NCBI GenBank assembly: GCA_963989385.1 | Contig: OZ022511.1 | Location: 26,096,503 to 26,160,502, forward strand | DNA: 64,000 nucleotides | Direction: 5' to 3' | From: Ctena decussata | Taxonomy: Eukaryota; Mollusca; Bivalvia; Lucinida; Lucinidae | Part shown: piece after piece, positions 34,927-45,543 of the stretch | How positions within the stretch are numbered: position 1 is the stretch's first letter | Layout of the letters: each line of letters starts with the position of its first letter | The notes under the pieces: model-generated | Told to the model about the DNA's origin: nothing | Seen by the model: the letters and a program-made list of their open reading frames with translations, nothing else | The model's database searches: none | Translations under genes and position numbers: made by a program

Positions 34927-35162
34927 GAGCCGCGACACGACAAAACCTACAAAGTGGTTGTGCGCCCAGCGCAGACTGATATTAGCCTGGGCATCCGCCC
35001 ACCCTGATCAGAGTCTTCGCTGTCCGCATGGAGCTAACATAGACCCTTAGCTACCCCTTAAGCGCTTAGCAAAGAGTCTGATCAGACTGGGCGGATGCCC
35101 AGATTGTTTTGAGTCTACACTGTGCGAACCCCCACACTGTTGGTTTTCTCGTGTCGCGGCTC
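34927..35162. mobile_element. Palindromic MITE with 4 bp target duplication
   Basis: Termini GAGCCGCGACACGACAAAACC and its near reverse complement are about 21 bp inverted repeats flanked by ATTT on both sides (34,923-34,926 and 35,163-35,166). Internally, 'ctgatcagagtcttcgc' and 'gggcatccgccca' are mirrored by 'gcaaagagtctgatcag' and 'tgggcggatgccc', so almost the whole 236 bp folds back on itself. There is no coding capacity, so movement would need a transposase from elsewhere. A truncated relative lies at 4,203-4,392. Confidence 0.8.
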
Positions 35163-35303
35163 ATTTGTCCTTTTATTGCACCACTGATGCATATAGCGAC
35201 ATCCTTTAGATACGCAAGTTTAAAATTCATAGATTCATAGACAGATGAAACGCAGGTCAGATAAGAGTATTTTTTTCGGCATGTGTAAGACAAACTTAGG
35301 CCG

Positions 35304-35770
35304 GCTAGAGTCTTCACACTGGCTCCATTAATACAAGTGTGCAAGGTTTTCTGAAAGCATCGAAATATATTGAGTCATGACATACTATTCACGGTTGATT
35401 GAACATAGAAAATAAAAATCCTGATGCGTTTTGCTCAGTTTCAAACTAACCACAATAGCTAGAGTCTACAAACTTGCTCAATAGATCTATTTTGGAGAGG
35501 TTTACTGACAGCAGCGACGCATATCGAGAATTGACGTATAGTTCACGGTTGATTGAACATATATAAAATACTCACCCGTTGCGATCAGCTCAGTTTCCAA
35601 GTAACCACATGTGCTAGAGTCTTCAAACTGGCTTCATAGATACATCTGGGGAAAATCTACTGAAAGCAGCGATATATATTGTGCCATAACGTATATTTAA
35701 GTGTTCATTGAACATTGAAAAAAATAACACCTGTTGCATTTAGTTCTGTTTCGTAGTTACCGAAAGGGCT
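35304..35770. repeat. Three tandem 155 bp units
   Basis: Anchors 'gattgaacat' at 35,397 and 35,551 and 'cattgaacat' at 35,706 give a spacing of 154-155 bp. Each unit has 'ctagagtct', 'aaactkgct', 'gaaagcagcga' and 'tcagtttc' in the same order. No coding content. Confidence 0.75.
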
Positions 35771-35814
35771 AGTCTTCAAACGTCTATTCTATTCTATCAC
35801 ATAACCTTACTATG

Positions 35815-36150
35815 TCATTGGGGCACCACAGATGACTTCGAATCAATCCTTTTCCACCTTGTCCGGTTTTCAGCTGCCCTAGTTGAGCTTGCAAAATCCA
35901 TCCCTGTCCACTCTTTAAATTTATCTTCCCACCTCCTCTTGTGTCTGTCTCCTCTTCTGTTTCCTTTCACTGTGCCCTGTAGAATCGTCTTTGCTAAACC
36001 AGAAGACCATGAGGCGTGGCCAAACCACCGTAGTTCCAGTTTCTTGACCAGCGTCAGGAATTCATCATCGTCTCTAATGGCGGCATAGATCTTTCTGCGA
36101 ATTTCCTCATTCATTTGGTTATATGGTCCTTGTACGTAATGTTAACAAGA
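35815..36150 (-). pseudogene. C-terminal fragment of a second LINE (endonuclease/RT family)
   Basis: A 99-codon minus-strand frame contains KLELRWFGHASWSSGLAK, TILQGTVKGNRRG and WEDKFKEWTGMDFASSTRAA, a C-terminal block very common at the end of endonuclease/reverse-transcriptase polyproteins in invertebrate genomes. It lies downstream of the RT domain in complete elements. Only this last part is present, with about 30 bp more upstream reading in frame, so the copy is strongly 5'-truncated. It has no catalytic domain and cannot act by itself. Confidence 0.75.
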
Positions 36151-37478
36151 AAAAGTATAACATGTATTAACATGTTATACAAAGGCGTTGCTAAATACTA
36201 AGAAAATATGTCAGTCTTGAACTAGAAAAATATGGCACTCTTGATTATGTTAACGACATTCTTTTTCTCGCTTTGCTTGTAGGTAGTTTCATGATTCTTC
36301 TTCTCATATTGGTGAAAAAACAGGAAAAGGTTTCGCATATGCTAATAGCCGTAAGGGCAGTGGGTTTAGAGGCCGAGCGTATGTTTGGGACAGCTGATGA
36401 AATGCGGAGGTTATCCCACTCCTTTCGTTGCCTTAGCCTTCAATGATTGCAAAAAGGTACCCATTTACTGGTGGGCTGATAGTTTTCCAGTTGTCTTATG
36501 TCGAAACCTGGGCTATACTTAGAGACCTTTCAGCTACTTTGTGGACGATAACCGAGTCACTGTAATCACTCGACTATGGTGGCTCTGTCTGATATTAAGT
36601 TGATAGCATAGCAGTGGTTGGCTTAACCTATAGTCTGGAGGAAACCAATGTGAATTGTTTAAAGACTAATATTCTGGTTTATTGGGTGCCATAATCCTAT
36701 TATTCAATAGTCCAGTGGCACTTCCATTGCATCAAAGGACTTACTCTTTCTCACGTAGGTAATGACATAACAGGGTCATAAAAGCAATAAAGAGTGGAGG
36801 TGTGTTCTATATATTGTAGAGAACATTTGTCTTTAATGATAAGACCTGTTGCCAGACAGGATAGCTCGCTTGAAATTGTACTTTATCTTTCTTGTGTCTA
36901 TTCCAATTTTTAAATCCAGCAAGTTGACTTACAGAAGTGATCGTCAAATTCTATGTCTGCAGCCTTGGGCTATAGGTCAAAGGCAAAAACCTTTGGACTA
37001 GAGCTATCATCATACTAAACATAATTCATTAGTAAGTTTGTTAGGTAATGAGCTCACTTAAACATAAAAATTCTAAGTCTATGACCTTGACCTTAACGTA
37101 AAGGCCATTGTCATCGGTGGCTATGACGCAGATCTGTCATCATACTAAATATTAACTAAATCCATCATAAGGTTTGAAAGTAATGAGCTCTAAAAAATTT
37201 TAACAAAACTTTAGCATCAAAATTCTAAGTATTTGAGGTTGACTTCAAGGTCACTGGAATGCGTGGGAACGGTGCTGATAAAAACTTAAGACTAATATGT
37301 ATCACGATAGGAAGTAGGAAGTAAGACGCCTGTTTCAAAGTCATGAGGGAGTTACAAAATGAACAGGGTTGTTTATAGAAGGGTGGACAGGCAGACAAAC
37401 AGCGGAAATAACTCTGTAATTAATAATTGCAATGTTATTTAAATATCTAACACATCAAATACTATTAGTACACAAACT
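36151..37478. other. Gene-free stretch with two diverged repeat units
   Basis: At about 36,990-37,290 two units share 'atcatactaaa', 'taatgagctc' and 'aaaattctaagt' in the same order, about 140 bp apart. The rest is featureless. No gene. Confidence 0.4.
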
Positions 37479-39107
37479 AGAGGAGCAATTGTCCTGTCGC
37501 TCAAGTTTGGTCAAAATATCTGCAGTGAGATAAAACTAAATCCTAATTTACAATTTTCCCCAATACAAGTCAATGGAAAGTTTAAGTTGCCATAGAAACG
37601 GAATCACTGAAGTGATCTAGATAAAAAATTAATTTTGGTGCCTGCTGCCTATAGAATGCTGTATATGAAATTTGGTAACAATCGGCCGTGTAGTTTCAGA
37701 CGAGATGTCGTTTGAAAATGTTGACGGACAGGCGACGGACTTGAGATGCCTGCTTGGTCACGGCAGTTCTGGAATAGTGTTTGACACCAAGGTTCGTATA
37801 AAATTGTTACGAAGGGAAGCATTAAGAAAAACAAGACTTTTTTTATTACACGTATAATTATTGTTTTATTGTAAATTGGCAAACACAGTATTTGTTACTC
37901 TAAACCAGAAGAAATATATGAATCATTATATACACATCTTTAGTGATTTTAACTAAACAATTGGACTATCTGTGTTAAGTTTGACTGGCTACTATTAAGC
38001 CAATTATTTTGGTAGTTTACATTGTCTATAAATTAAAAAGGACTATAGTAACGCCATGAGAAAACGTGTAATTTTGATATATGATTTTTTGAAGATTATT
38101 TTGGTTAAATTGAGCAATAGAGGTTTTAGTGGTTTACATGGAAAGCACTGAACATTTTCATGTGTCACCATTAAGTTGTGTTAAAATATTTTAAATAATT
38201 AAGGAGTTACAGAGTAAACAGGAAATTTATGCAAGAGCAGATAATTCAGTATGTAAGCTGGAGTTGTGCTTCTTGCTCAAGTATTATTCACATTGCTACA
38301 TAATTTCATTATAATATTTCAAAGGGTTATGGAGATATGGAGTGACTGGAAATAGTGTAAAAATACTAATTAAAGGGAAGTTACTTCAAAATTAAGTAAG
38401 AGGGAGCAAACTCTCCTATATCTGACATATCATCTTGTGATCATGAACATTTCTATAAAGTTTCATCATGATCTTCCAAACTGTTACCACGTTATGGTAT
38501 GCACAAGATAAGTATACATAAATGAAAACAGCTAAAAACTAATTAAAGGGATGTAACTATAAGATAAAGGGAGATCAGCCATTTCTGTACTTTTCACATC
38601 GTTTGTACTTCATACACATGGGTACGAAGTTTCAATGAAATACCTCAAGGGTTATTTGCATGGAAAAATAATCCAAGGGGCATTACTTGGAAACGAAGAA
38701 AGGTGACACAACCATTCTTGTATGTGACACTTTTTAAAGATATCCCAAAACGGATACTGAGTTATGGCGTGGACAGGAATGTTTATGGACAGACAGCGCC
38801 ATGACATAAAATTTGAAGAGTGACTACACTTCAGAAACTGACTGAATCAGATCCCAAACCCTATCCCCAACATCAAGGGGGAACTATTGACGTAGACATC
38901 CCAACAAACAATAAATTACAAGTGATAAGCCTTGTCAGCAGCTCTTAAACAAGACCTATCATAGGGACAGGAAAGCTGGCCTGCCAGCGCCTTGTCCATC
39001 ACATAAAAAACTTTAACCAAAACATCCAATCCGGACGCGGACGCGGACGCTGACACCAGAGTGACAACAATAGCTCTTCTGAACTTTTGTTCAGGCGAGC
39101 TAAAAAA
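37479..39107 (+). mobile_element. Hairpin-ended tandem-unit element, copy D
   Basis: The left end is 'gaggagcaattgtcctgtcgctcaa' and the right end is the hairpin AGCTCTTCTGAAC-TTTT-GTTCAGGCGAGCT at about 39,069-39,101, preceded by 'ggacgcggacgcggacgctg'. The interior has diverged units with 'aattaaaggga.gtaact' and 'gaagtttcaatgaaatacc'. It carries an inserted Penelope-type tail at 38,812-38,963. The segment around 37,920-38,050 resembles the repeat at 44,350-44,530. Confidence 0.55.
38812..38963 (-). mobile_element. Short 3' tail of Penelope-type element (old subfamily)
   Basis: About 150 bp, from 'gagtgactacacttcagaaactgactg' to 'ataagccttgtcagcagctctt', nearly identical to the beginning of the block at 6,160-6,300. 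Both align with the 3' extremity of the element at 48,530. It is 5'-truncated and lies in minus orientation inside the hairpin-ended element D. Confidence 0.6.
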
Positions 39108-40094
39108 CGGGCGTATTAAAAGCAGAGGAAGGAAAATTAGTACATGCCAAGGGCAAACTTTTTTCTACAAAAAAAGCACCGGTTCATGTATCTTCTGTAA
39201 CTGAATTGGGGCAAAGAGATTGACTTGATTGCAGTAAAGTACTAGCCTTACACAACTGACTAGGCAAGGTTCACACTATCAAACAGGAATGTATAATGTA
39301 TACAGGTTAACAGTTAAGTGCATTAGTAGCAATGTATGATTAATAATAGATATTTTCAACATCGTAATAAAAAGAAAGAAGAATGATTTTCATAAGTGTT
39401 GAAAAAATGCAATTTCAAGCAATGCATAGACAAGTTTGTATTGAAATAAGAAAATGAACCAAACTAACATTTTTATTGTGCAATAAAAGCATCGCAAACT
39501 ACTGCGTGATACCCCTCTACTGCAAACCTGTTTCACACACCGATTTTTCCAGATTTACTTTTCCTCTGATAAAATTTTTGTGCTCATACAAAGCTTTTGT
39601 TATTTCATCATGATACCCCACTAGAGGCCAGAAACCATTTTTTGTATACTGACAAGTTGTTTATCTCATGGGAAAAATACAGGTAAAGACAGCTTTTTCT
39701 CACCCATTGGACAAGAATATCCCTTTCTAGAGGTGTCTGAGATTTTTCTATCTTGGCCTGGTATCTCCACCTAGGCTCAAAAAGCTGTCTCAAAATGCCA
39801 ATCATTGCTATAGTACAGCCCAATTAATTACACACTTAAATTCAACAAATCAACTGGCTGCTAACTGTCATGTAAATTGCATGCAAAATGAAATTGACAG
39901 CAAATGATGTGCAAGAGGTGTCACTGTTGAAATTTGATTAGCTGCCAGTCATGAAAAATGCATGCACAAGGTGAAATTAAACACGTCATAACTATTAATA
40001 GAAAATTAGCTTGAAGTTTATAGTAATGGCCTCCAGAAGAAGTAAAGGTATTGAATGAATTTTCTGTTTCATAAATATAATGGGTGAGAAAAAT
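39108..40094. other. Gene-free stretch
   Basis: No domain-bearing frame; the minus-strand frame at 39,608-39,823 is unsupported. Plain AT-rich sequence. Confidence 0.35.
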
Positions 40095-40245
40095 AATCAA
40101 TGATGGGGTTGAGGCCGAGACAAGGAAATCTTAGGCTCGTTTTCAGATTATTTAAGTCTTATGCTCGGCAAGCCTCGCATAAGACTAAATAATCTAAAAA
40201 CTTGCCTGAGATTTCCTTGTCTCAGCTTCAAGCCTATCATAGATT
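40095..40245. repeat. Long hairpin beyond the 3' end of the Penelope-like element
   Basis: Arms of about 70 nt pair through GAGACAAGGAAATCT/AGATTTCCTTGTCTC and GATTATTTAAGTCTTATG/CATAAGACTAAATAATC, around 'ctcggcaagcctcg'. This is the same centre as the hairpin at 7,640-7,785. A second small hairpin (AGTCTAATT...AATTAGACT) follows at 40,251-40,289. It lies about 270 bp past the stop codon of the element at 40,511, on that element's downstream side, with a TGACGTCA site between (about 40,461). Confidence 0.8.
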
Positions 40246-40510
40246 CTATTAGTCTAATTTTGCAATGAAAACATTGAAGAATTAGACTATATATATATCT
40301 GCCTGAAAGTTCTGTCGCTTTATTTTCTTAACCGGTTTCACTACTGCATGTAAATTATCAGAAGAAGTGAAAAAACATTAACACAATCACAATGTTAAAA
40401 TAACATGGAGATAAATTACGTTGGCGTTAATAGCAACGACGTTAGCAACAAGTAAAGGAAATGACGTCATGTTACTTCCGTCTAGTCGGTTGATCATATA
40501 AATAAGTGTG

Positions 40511-41419
40511 TTAAACAGCTCTATTTAACTTGGGTTTAAATTTGTATATAAAATAACTTTCTTTTGATTTTCTTAAAGTGACACTGTCAGAATTCATTTT
40601 GTAGAGAGGACAAATTTTAAATTTTATAGTTTGTCCTCTTGCACATTCATCTATATGATGACTCACATAAAGCATTCTTGTATTAATGTCCCTTATTTGC
40701 TGTCTATGCACCGTAACTCTGTGTCTCAGGGTATCCCCTGTTTCTCCGATATATTCCTCGTCGCACCCGGTGCATCGCATCACATAAATTACGTTTTTAC
40801 TTTCGCATGACATATTGGATCTTATCTGAAAATTATAACCATTTTTGAAACGAAAATTATTTCCTGTGATTAAATGATTACAAACACCACAGTTAGACCT
40901 GTTACATTTCTTAACTTGGGGGGTATTTATTCTGTCTTCAAATTTCGCCCTAGTTAACATCTTTTTTAGGTTTTTAGGTTGTCGTTTGCTCTTAATTATG
41001 TTGGTTTCTTCTATTATTTTCTTCATTTTTTCATCCTCGTATAAAATGGGAAGATTATATTTAATAGTTTGAAAGAGTTCTGGATTTTGTGGATTGAAGG
41101 TGGATACATATGTAATTATATCATTCTCAGTTTTGTCTTGTACTACTCGTAATTGGGTTGGATCCATTGCTTTCTCAATTCCCTTTTCGATGACAGTTTT
41201 TGGGTACCTTTGATTCGTTAAAGCTTTCCGTAATTCACTCATTCTTATTTCTAAAGTGTTTACATCCGTCACAATACTTCTAATTCGGCGAGCTAATGAG
41301 TATGGTATACTTGTCTTTATGTGTTTTGGGTGACAAGAATTGAACAGCAAATATTGTTTACTGTCTGTGGGCTTATAATATATGTCTGATTGGAGTTCTG
41401 TATTTTTCTTAACTATCAA
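40511..41419 (-). CDS. Penelope-like element: connector and GIY-YIG endonuclease
   Basis: A 302-residue frame continues the RT protein, to which it is joined by a frameshift (10 bp overlap at 41,409-41,419). Residues 1-170 are the connector. A cysteine cluster, CNRSNCGVC (172-180), precedes the GIY-YIG nuclease domain: NVIYVMRCTGC (209-219), EEYIGETGDTLRHRV (221-235) with the YIG and the arginine, and the distal glutamate in RKSKESYFI (283-291). All expected catalytic positions are present. In Penelope-like elements this nuclease cuts the target for target-primed reverse transcription. The frame has no internal stop, so this half may be intact. Confidence 0.9.
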   Translation of the reverse strand: MIVKKNTELQSDIYYKPTDSKQYLLFNSCHPKHIKTSIPYSLARRIRSIVTDVNTLEIRMSELRKALTNQRYPKTVIEKGIEKAMDPTQLRVVQDKTENDIITYVSTFNPQNPELFQTIKYNLPILYEDEKMKKIIEETNIIKSKRQPKNLKKMLTRAKFEDRINTPQVKKCNRSNCGVCNHLITGNNFRFKNGYNFQIRSNMSCESKNVIYVMRCTGCDEEYIGETGDTLRHRVTVHRQQIRDINTRMLYVSHHIDECARGQTIKFKICPLYKMNSDSVTLRKSKESYFIYKFKPKLNRAV

Positions 41420-42350
41420 AACATCTATAAAAAGGTAGTTTTTCGTTGCTGAATTGCATAATAAATTTCATGTCTGGGTGTAAATGATTTAATATATCAT
41501 TAAGAATCATTAAGTCGGAATATGATTTTGTCCAAGGAATAAAACAATCATCTAAAAATCGCTTCCAGTACAATATGAATTCGTCACAGAATTCGTCACC
41601 AAATAAATCTGTTATTTTCCTGTATAATAACTGTTCTAAATAGCCAATTACCATTGTGGCATATTCGGGGACAAATTTTGTGCCCATGGCGGATCCTTTT
41701 ATTTGGCGATAATATGTGCCATTAAAATAGAATGTATTATTTTTTAATATTAGTTCAATACCATCAAAAATAAATTCCTTAGAAAATCTATTTTGTAAAT
41801 CATTAGGGTATTTTTCTAACCAATAACTGATAGCCTGTAATCCTAAATCGTGAGGAATGTTAGAATATAATGATTCCACATCGAACGAAACTAGCAAGGT
41901 GCTCTCTGGTACAGTCGAAGGCAAATGATTTAGAAAATCTATAGTGTCCCTTAGATAACTTTGGACTCGTTGTGTGTATGGTCGTAGTAAGATGTCGATT
42001 AAGTTGCTTAATCTATGAGTTTGACAGCCTGGTCCGGCAACAATGGGCCTTAATTTTAAATCTGCGACGTTTGAAATTTGGATATACATTGAATCATTGC
42101 AAGCTTGCTGAATTTGCTTGTTTTTGTGAATTTTCGGAAGTCCGTAAAATTACTGAATTTTACATCAGTTTGATTAATAATCTAGTTCTTTTGATGTTAA
42201 AACCTGTTTGTGTTTTTTCAAGAATTTGTTATATATCATTTTATCTTTTTTTCGAGGGTCATGATCTAATGTTTCATGATAGTTTTCATAAGGTAACATG
42301 TCATTTACAACGTTTTTATAGTAGTCTTTTTTCATTATCACATCTCTTAT
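41409..42350 (-). CDS. Penelope-like element: reverse transcriptase domain
   Basis: The uninterrupted part is 41,409-42,089 (226 codons). It has the RT blocks LRPIVAGPGC (12-22), SFDVESLYSNI (68-78, motif A), GSAMGTKFVPEYA (132-144, motif B) and YWKRFLDDCFIPW (174-186, motif C with both aspartates). Upstream, to about 42,350, the N-terminal region is still readable (KDYYKNVVNDMLP; the block FYGLPKIHK near 42,140) but is broken by two stops and a frame change. The element is 5'-truncated or decayed at its left side. The motif order and the downstream GIY-YIG place it among Penelope-like retroelements, telomerase-related RTs. Confidence 0.88.
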
Positions 42351-42504
42351 ATATATATATAAGAGAGTCTAAAGTAAAAATGCCAAAAAAGTGAGAGAAA
42401 GAATAATTCAAGGATTTTGAAAAAAAGATGACATGGATATTTACAGATCATTATTAAAACACCTGAAAAGTTACAGAAGGATCGGCCTAAAAGTATAGGA
42501 GATG

Positions 42505-42897
42505 CGCCTTCAAGGTATCCGCTACAAAATTTGGAAACATGCAGTACTCATTATGCACCACTTAGGACAGAAAGCAGAAAACTATGTCCCCTCGCTTTTC
42601 CTTGATAAGGCGGGGGACAAAATTTGGCAGCATACAGTACTCATTATGCACCACACAGGAAAGGAAGCAGAAAACTATGTCCCCTCTCTTTTCTTTGATA
42701 AGGCGGAGGACAAAATTTAGCAGCATACAGTACTCATTATGCACCACACAGGAAAGGAAGCAGAAAACTATGTCCCCTCTCTTTTCTTTGATAAGGCGGA
42801 GGACAAAATTTGGCAACATACAGTACTCATTATGCACCACACAGAACAGGAAGCAGAAAACTATGTCCCCTCGCTTTTCTATGATAAGGCGGGGAAT
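42505..42897. repeat. 93 bp tandem array, about four units
   Basis: The anchor 'ttatgcacca' recurs at 42,551, 42,643, 42,737 and 42,830 (92-94 bp apart). Units contain 'gcagaaaactatgtcccct' and 'tgataaggcgg.ggacaaaattt'. Because 93 is a multiple of three, open frames run through the array on both strands with a repeating 31-residue pattern. I take these as a by-product of the period. The array lies just upstream of the 5' end of the Penelope-like element and could be part of it. Confidence 0.85.
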
Positions 42898-43079
42898 AAT
42901 AAAAAATATTAATTACATAAAACATTTGTACATGTGAAAATGTAAAACAATTTTAGTAATACACGGAAGAGACTTAGCAAACACATGTTAATAATAAGAA
43001 CTTGTACAAAAATATTCCTTGTCACAATATATACATCTAAGATGTCCGATAAGAAAATATGAAAACATCAAACTAGAAA

Positions 43080-44178
43080 ACAGATGGTCCTGCATCGCTC
43101 ACCTGAGACGCTTGTCATGTGATCAAGAGTTCATAAGCAATTTTTCATTCCCTGATTGCGTGGAGGCTGAATTTGAATCAGAGTAAGTATTGGCAAAGGT
43201 AAAATATTTGGATAAAAAAACAACAACAGAAAAACAAACTGATTCAGTGAACAGTAAAAAAGTTAAATAGCCTGATTAAATTACTTGATAAAGCAATTAA
43301 CCATATATTTGGCTAATTAATTAAAATTACCAAAGCCGTGTAACAGGTGAAGGTAAATCCAGTCATTATTTGAACCAAGTTGGTAGAGGTTATGTCAGAT
43401 GCAACATAACAACTTTCAAAGGAATCAGCCAGTCTATTCGTGAAAAGAAAAATATTAAGGAGGTTTACTATATATGAGAATGACGACCTTCCAGGTCATG
43501 TCACCAAAGTCATTTGAGGTAACTGCTTCCCCAAAGCTCATACAGGTTCCAAATGAAATTAGACTTCAATTGCCCAAGTGGCTTCTGAGCGAAAGCAATT
43601 TCAAAGTTTGGCTCAAAGTGACCTTGGATCAATCTTTAAAAGTGACGTCGAACTTTTTGCTTCAACATAATAAAGTTAAAAACTCACATAAATTTACTTG
43701 TTTAAACCTTTTCACATACTGAGCATAATCAAGCAATTTTGATCTTGTCGTAAAATAGGTCAATGTAAAGCCAGGGTCATCATTTGATCAACTTTGCTAC
43801 ATCTTGTATCCTCGATGCTAGATACCAAATTTCAAAGGAATTAGCCCTTCAGTTCTGGAAAAAGATTCTTGACATTAAGAATCTTGACGTTTTTACCATA
43901 TATTGGCATGCTAGATACCAAATTTCAAAGGAATTGGCCCTTCAGTTCTGGAAAAAAGATTCTTGACGTTTTTACCATATATTGGCATGTCGGCGATTTT
44001 AGTCATGTGAGCAAGATCATTTGTAGAAAGTTTGTTTCTCTCAACCAACACGGGCTCCACACAAAAGTTGATTTCAATTGGGTAGGGGCTTCTAAGGAGA
44101 TGTTTCTAAATAGGGCGACGGACAATGGAACTTAGGCTATACTATAAGTTCGCCTTTGAGCCTTCGGGTCAGGTGAGC
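43080..44178 (+). mobile_element. Hairpin-ended tandem-unit element, copy C
   Basis: It starts 'agatggtcctgcatcgctcacctgag' and ends with the hairpin 'tcgcctttgagcc-ttcg-ggtcaggtgagctaa' (about 44,143-44,176), preceded by 'gggcgacggacaatgg'. Internally a 70 bp segment ('ctagataccaaatttcaaaggaattrgcccttcag') is duplicated head to tail at 43,815-43,975. No transposase. Confidence 0.65.
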
Positions 44179-44349
44179 TAAATATGATTTTCAAGTGCGG
44201 ATCCATGGTTTATCAAGCAGTTTTGAGACTAACATGGTAGTGAGTACATGTTGTGACTGGCAAATTACAACACATTCAATATATTTTTTTTCATGTTTTA
44301 TTTACCGCCATTGAAAGTTATGCAGCAGATGAGACTATGGTACTTTAGC

Positions 44350-44530
44350 GATTTACGGTTTTTAGACAACGTCAACTACCTAAATAATCGGCTTACTATA
44401 ATTTACATGTTTGGTTGTGGGGATCCATGTATATGCCAGTTGTAAATACCTGTAGCCAGTCAAGCCTTACACAGATAGTCCAAATATTTAGGTAGTTTAC
44501 ATTGTCGTAAAATCACTAACGGACTATAAC
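44350..44530. repeat. Short inverted-terminus repeat
   Basis: 'tttacggtttttagacaacgtcaactacctaaat' on the left is mirrored by 'atttaggtagtttacattgtcgtaaa' on the right, giving imperfect inverted ends about 150 bp apart. The right half is echoed at 37,945-38,055 ('ggtagtttacattgtc', 'ggactata'), so it is dispersed. Possibly a MITE remnant. Confidence 0.5.
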
Positions 44531-44650
44531 TATGTTTTTTCATCGACAAACATTTAACAAAAATATTCATATGGTATAAAAATGTAGTGTTGTGAAATGT
44601 ACACCTGTATAACTATATAAAGCATAAGGCATGTCACAGCTACTATTACA

Positions 44651-44682
44651 AGTCCTGTTGTCTTGTAACAGACAACAGGACT
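44651..44682. repeat. Perfect 12 bp hairpin, candidate Helitron 3' hairpin
   Basis: AGTCCTGTTGTC and GACAACAGGACT are perfectly complementary around the loop TTGTAACA. It lies about 265 bp downstream of the stop codon of the PIF1 helicase frame on the minus strand, on the side where a Helitron 3' end with its subterminal hairpin is expected. I do not see an unambiguous CTRR terminus next to it, so the assignment is tentative. Confidence 0.45.
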
Positions 44683-44946
44683 GTTTTTGTTTTATGGTGT
44701 CTGGACGCTATAATTTTTTTATGTTCAAGTTCTAGATAGCAATATAGCAATAAAATCGGGAAAATTGCATGGTCAGAATGTTCACACACAATAAACATAG
44801 AATATCACTCAGGTTAAGAAGCTTATTGACCAGTTGAAGTAATAAAATATGCATTCAAAATATATTGTTCCCTTAATTGATTTTTGAGGGTAGATTATAT
44901 CTTATACATTTAAAGAATTCTGCGGCTTGCCAAGCGTTTCATTTCT

Positions 44947-45540
44947 TCACGTGTTTTTTTCAGATGCATAAATGCGCTCAGGTTGAAGATTTAGGATTGT
45001 CAAACCATTCAGAGTCGAAACTCTGCTAAGTGCTACATATGCCATTCCGGAAGTAAATACTGATGGACCAATATCAATAGCAGCCTCTGATAAAGTACGA
45101 CCGTGTACCTTATGTACAGTCACAGCATAAGACACTTTGAGCGGAAATAGGGTCCTTGTGACTGTTGATTTATTTTCAGTGAAGAATGTGACAGTGACAG
45201 GTAAGATAGCGATTGGCTTATGTGTGTTTTCGTCAAAAACTGCACCAATTGTGGGGTCAAAGAATTTGATTTCCATAGATGTAGGCAGTTCATCTTGTTG
45301 TTGTTGTGATTTTCCATTGCGCCAGTTTAGCTTTGTTACAGTGCCTTGAGCACCATTTACAAGGCCAGTACTTGTTTCAATATTGCGAAGAAGCATTACT
45401 TGAGTACCCACACAAAATGTTATTTTTTTGGTATGCCGCCACATAATGAATCATCATCATCTATGGCATCTGTGGGACCTTCATCAATAGCTTCGATTTC
45501 ATGCAATGTGGTGTTAAATTTGGTCTTGTTTTGTAGGGTT
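44947..45540 (-). CDS. Helitron: C-terminal part of PIF1-type helicase
   Basis: The frame 44,947-45,444 (165 codons) contains VMLLRNIETSTGLVNGAQG, then VHKVHGRTLSEAAIDIG and GMAYVALSRVSTLNGLTIL, the last helicase motifs of PIF1/RecD-like SF1 enzymes. Between 45,445 and 45,540 the upstream homologous segment is readable in another frame (with an acidic DAIDDDDS), and the change falls at a run of six T at about 45,423-45,428. It belongs with the N-terminal helicase part at 45,544-46,212. In Helitrons this helicase unwinds DNA during rolling-circle transposition. Confidence 0.82.
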
Positions 45541-45543
45541 CTG

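Noticed and set aside
40332..40361. Hammerhead-ribozyme-like core on the minus strand (CTGATAA, a short stem, then GAAAC) beyond the Penelope-like element
   Set aside because: Hammerheads are known in Penelope-like elements, so I looked. The invariant CTGATGA is altered, stem II would be only 3-4 bp and no proper stem III or I can be drawn.
42505..42897. Possible CRISPR array
   Set aside because: Units are 93 bp and similar along their full length, with no repeat/spacer alternation, and the setting is eukaryotic. The same holds for the other arrays.
42562..42937. Open frames of 92 and 117 codons on opposite strands with a repeating 31-residue pattern
   Set aside because: They follow automatically from the 93 bp period of the tandem array. 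Open frames on both strands over the same repeat argue against coding.
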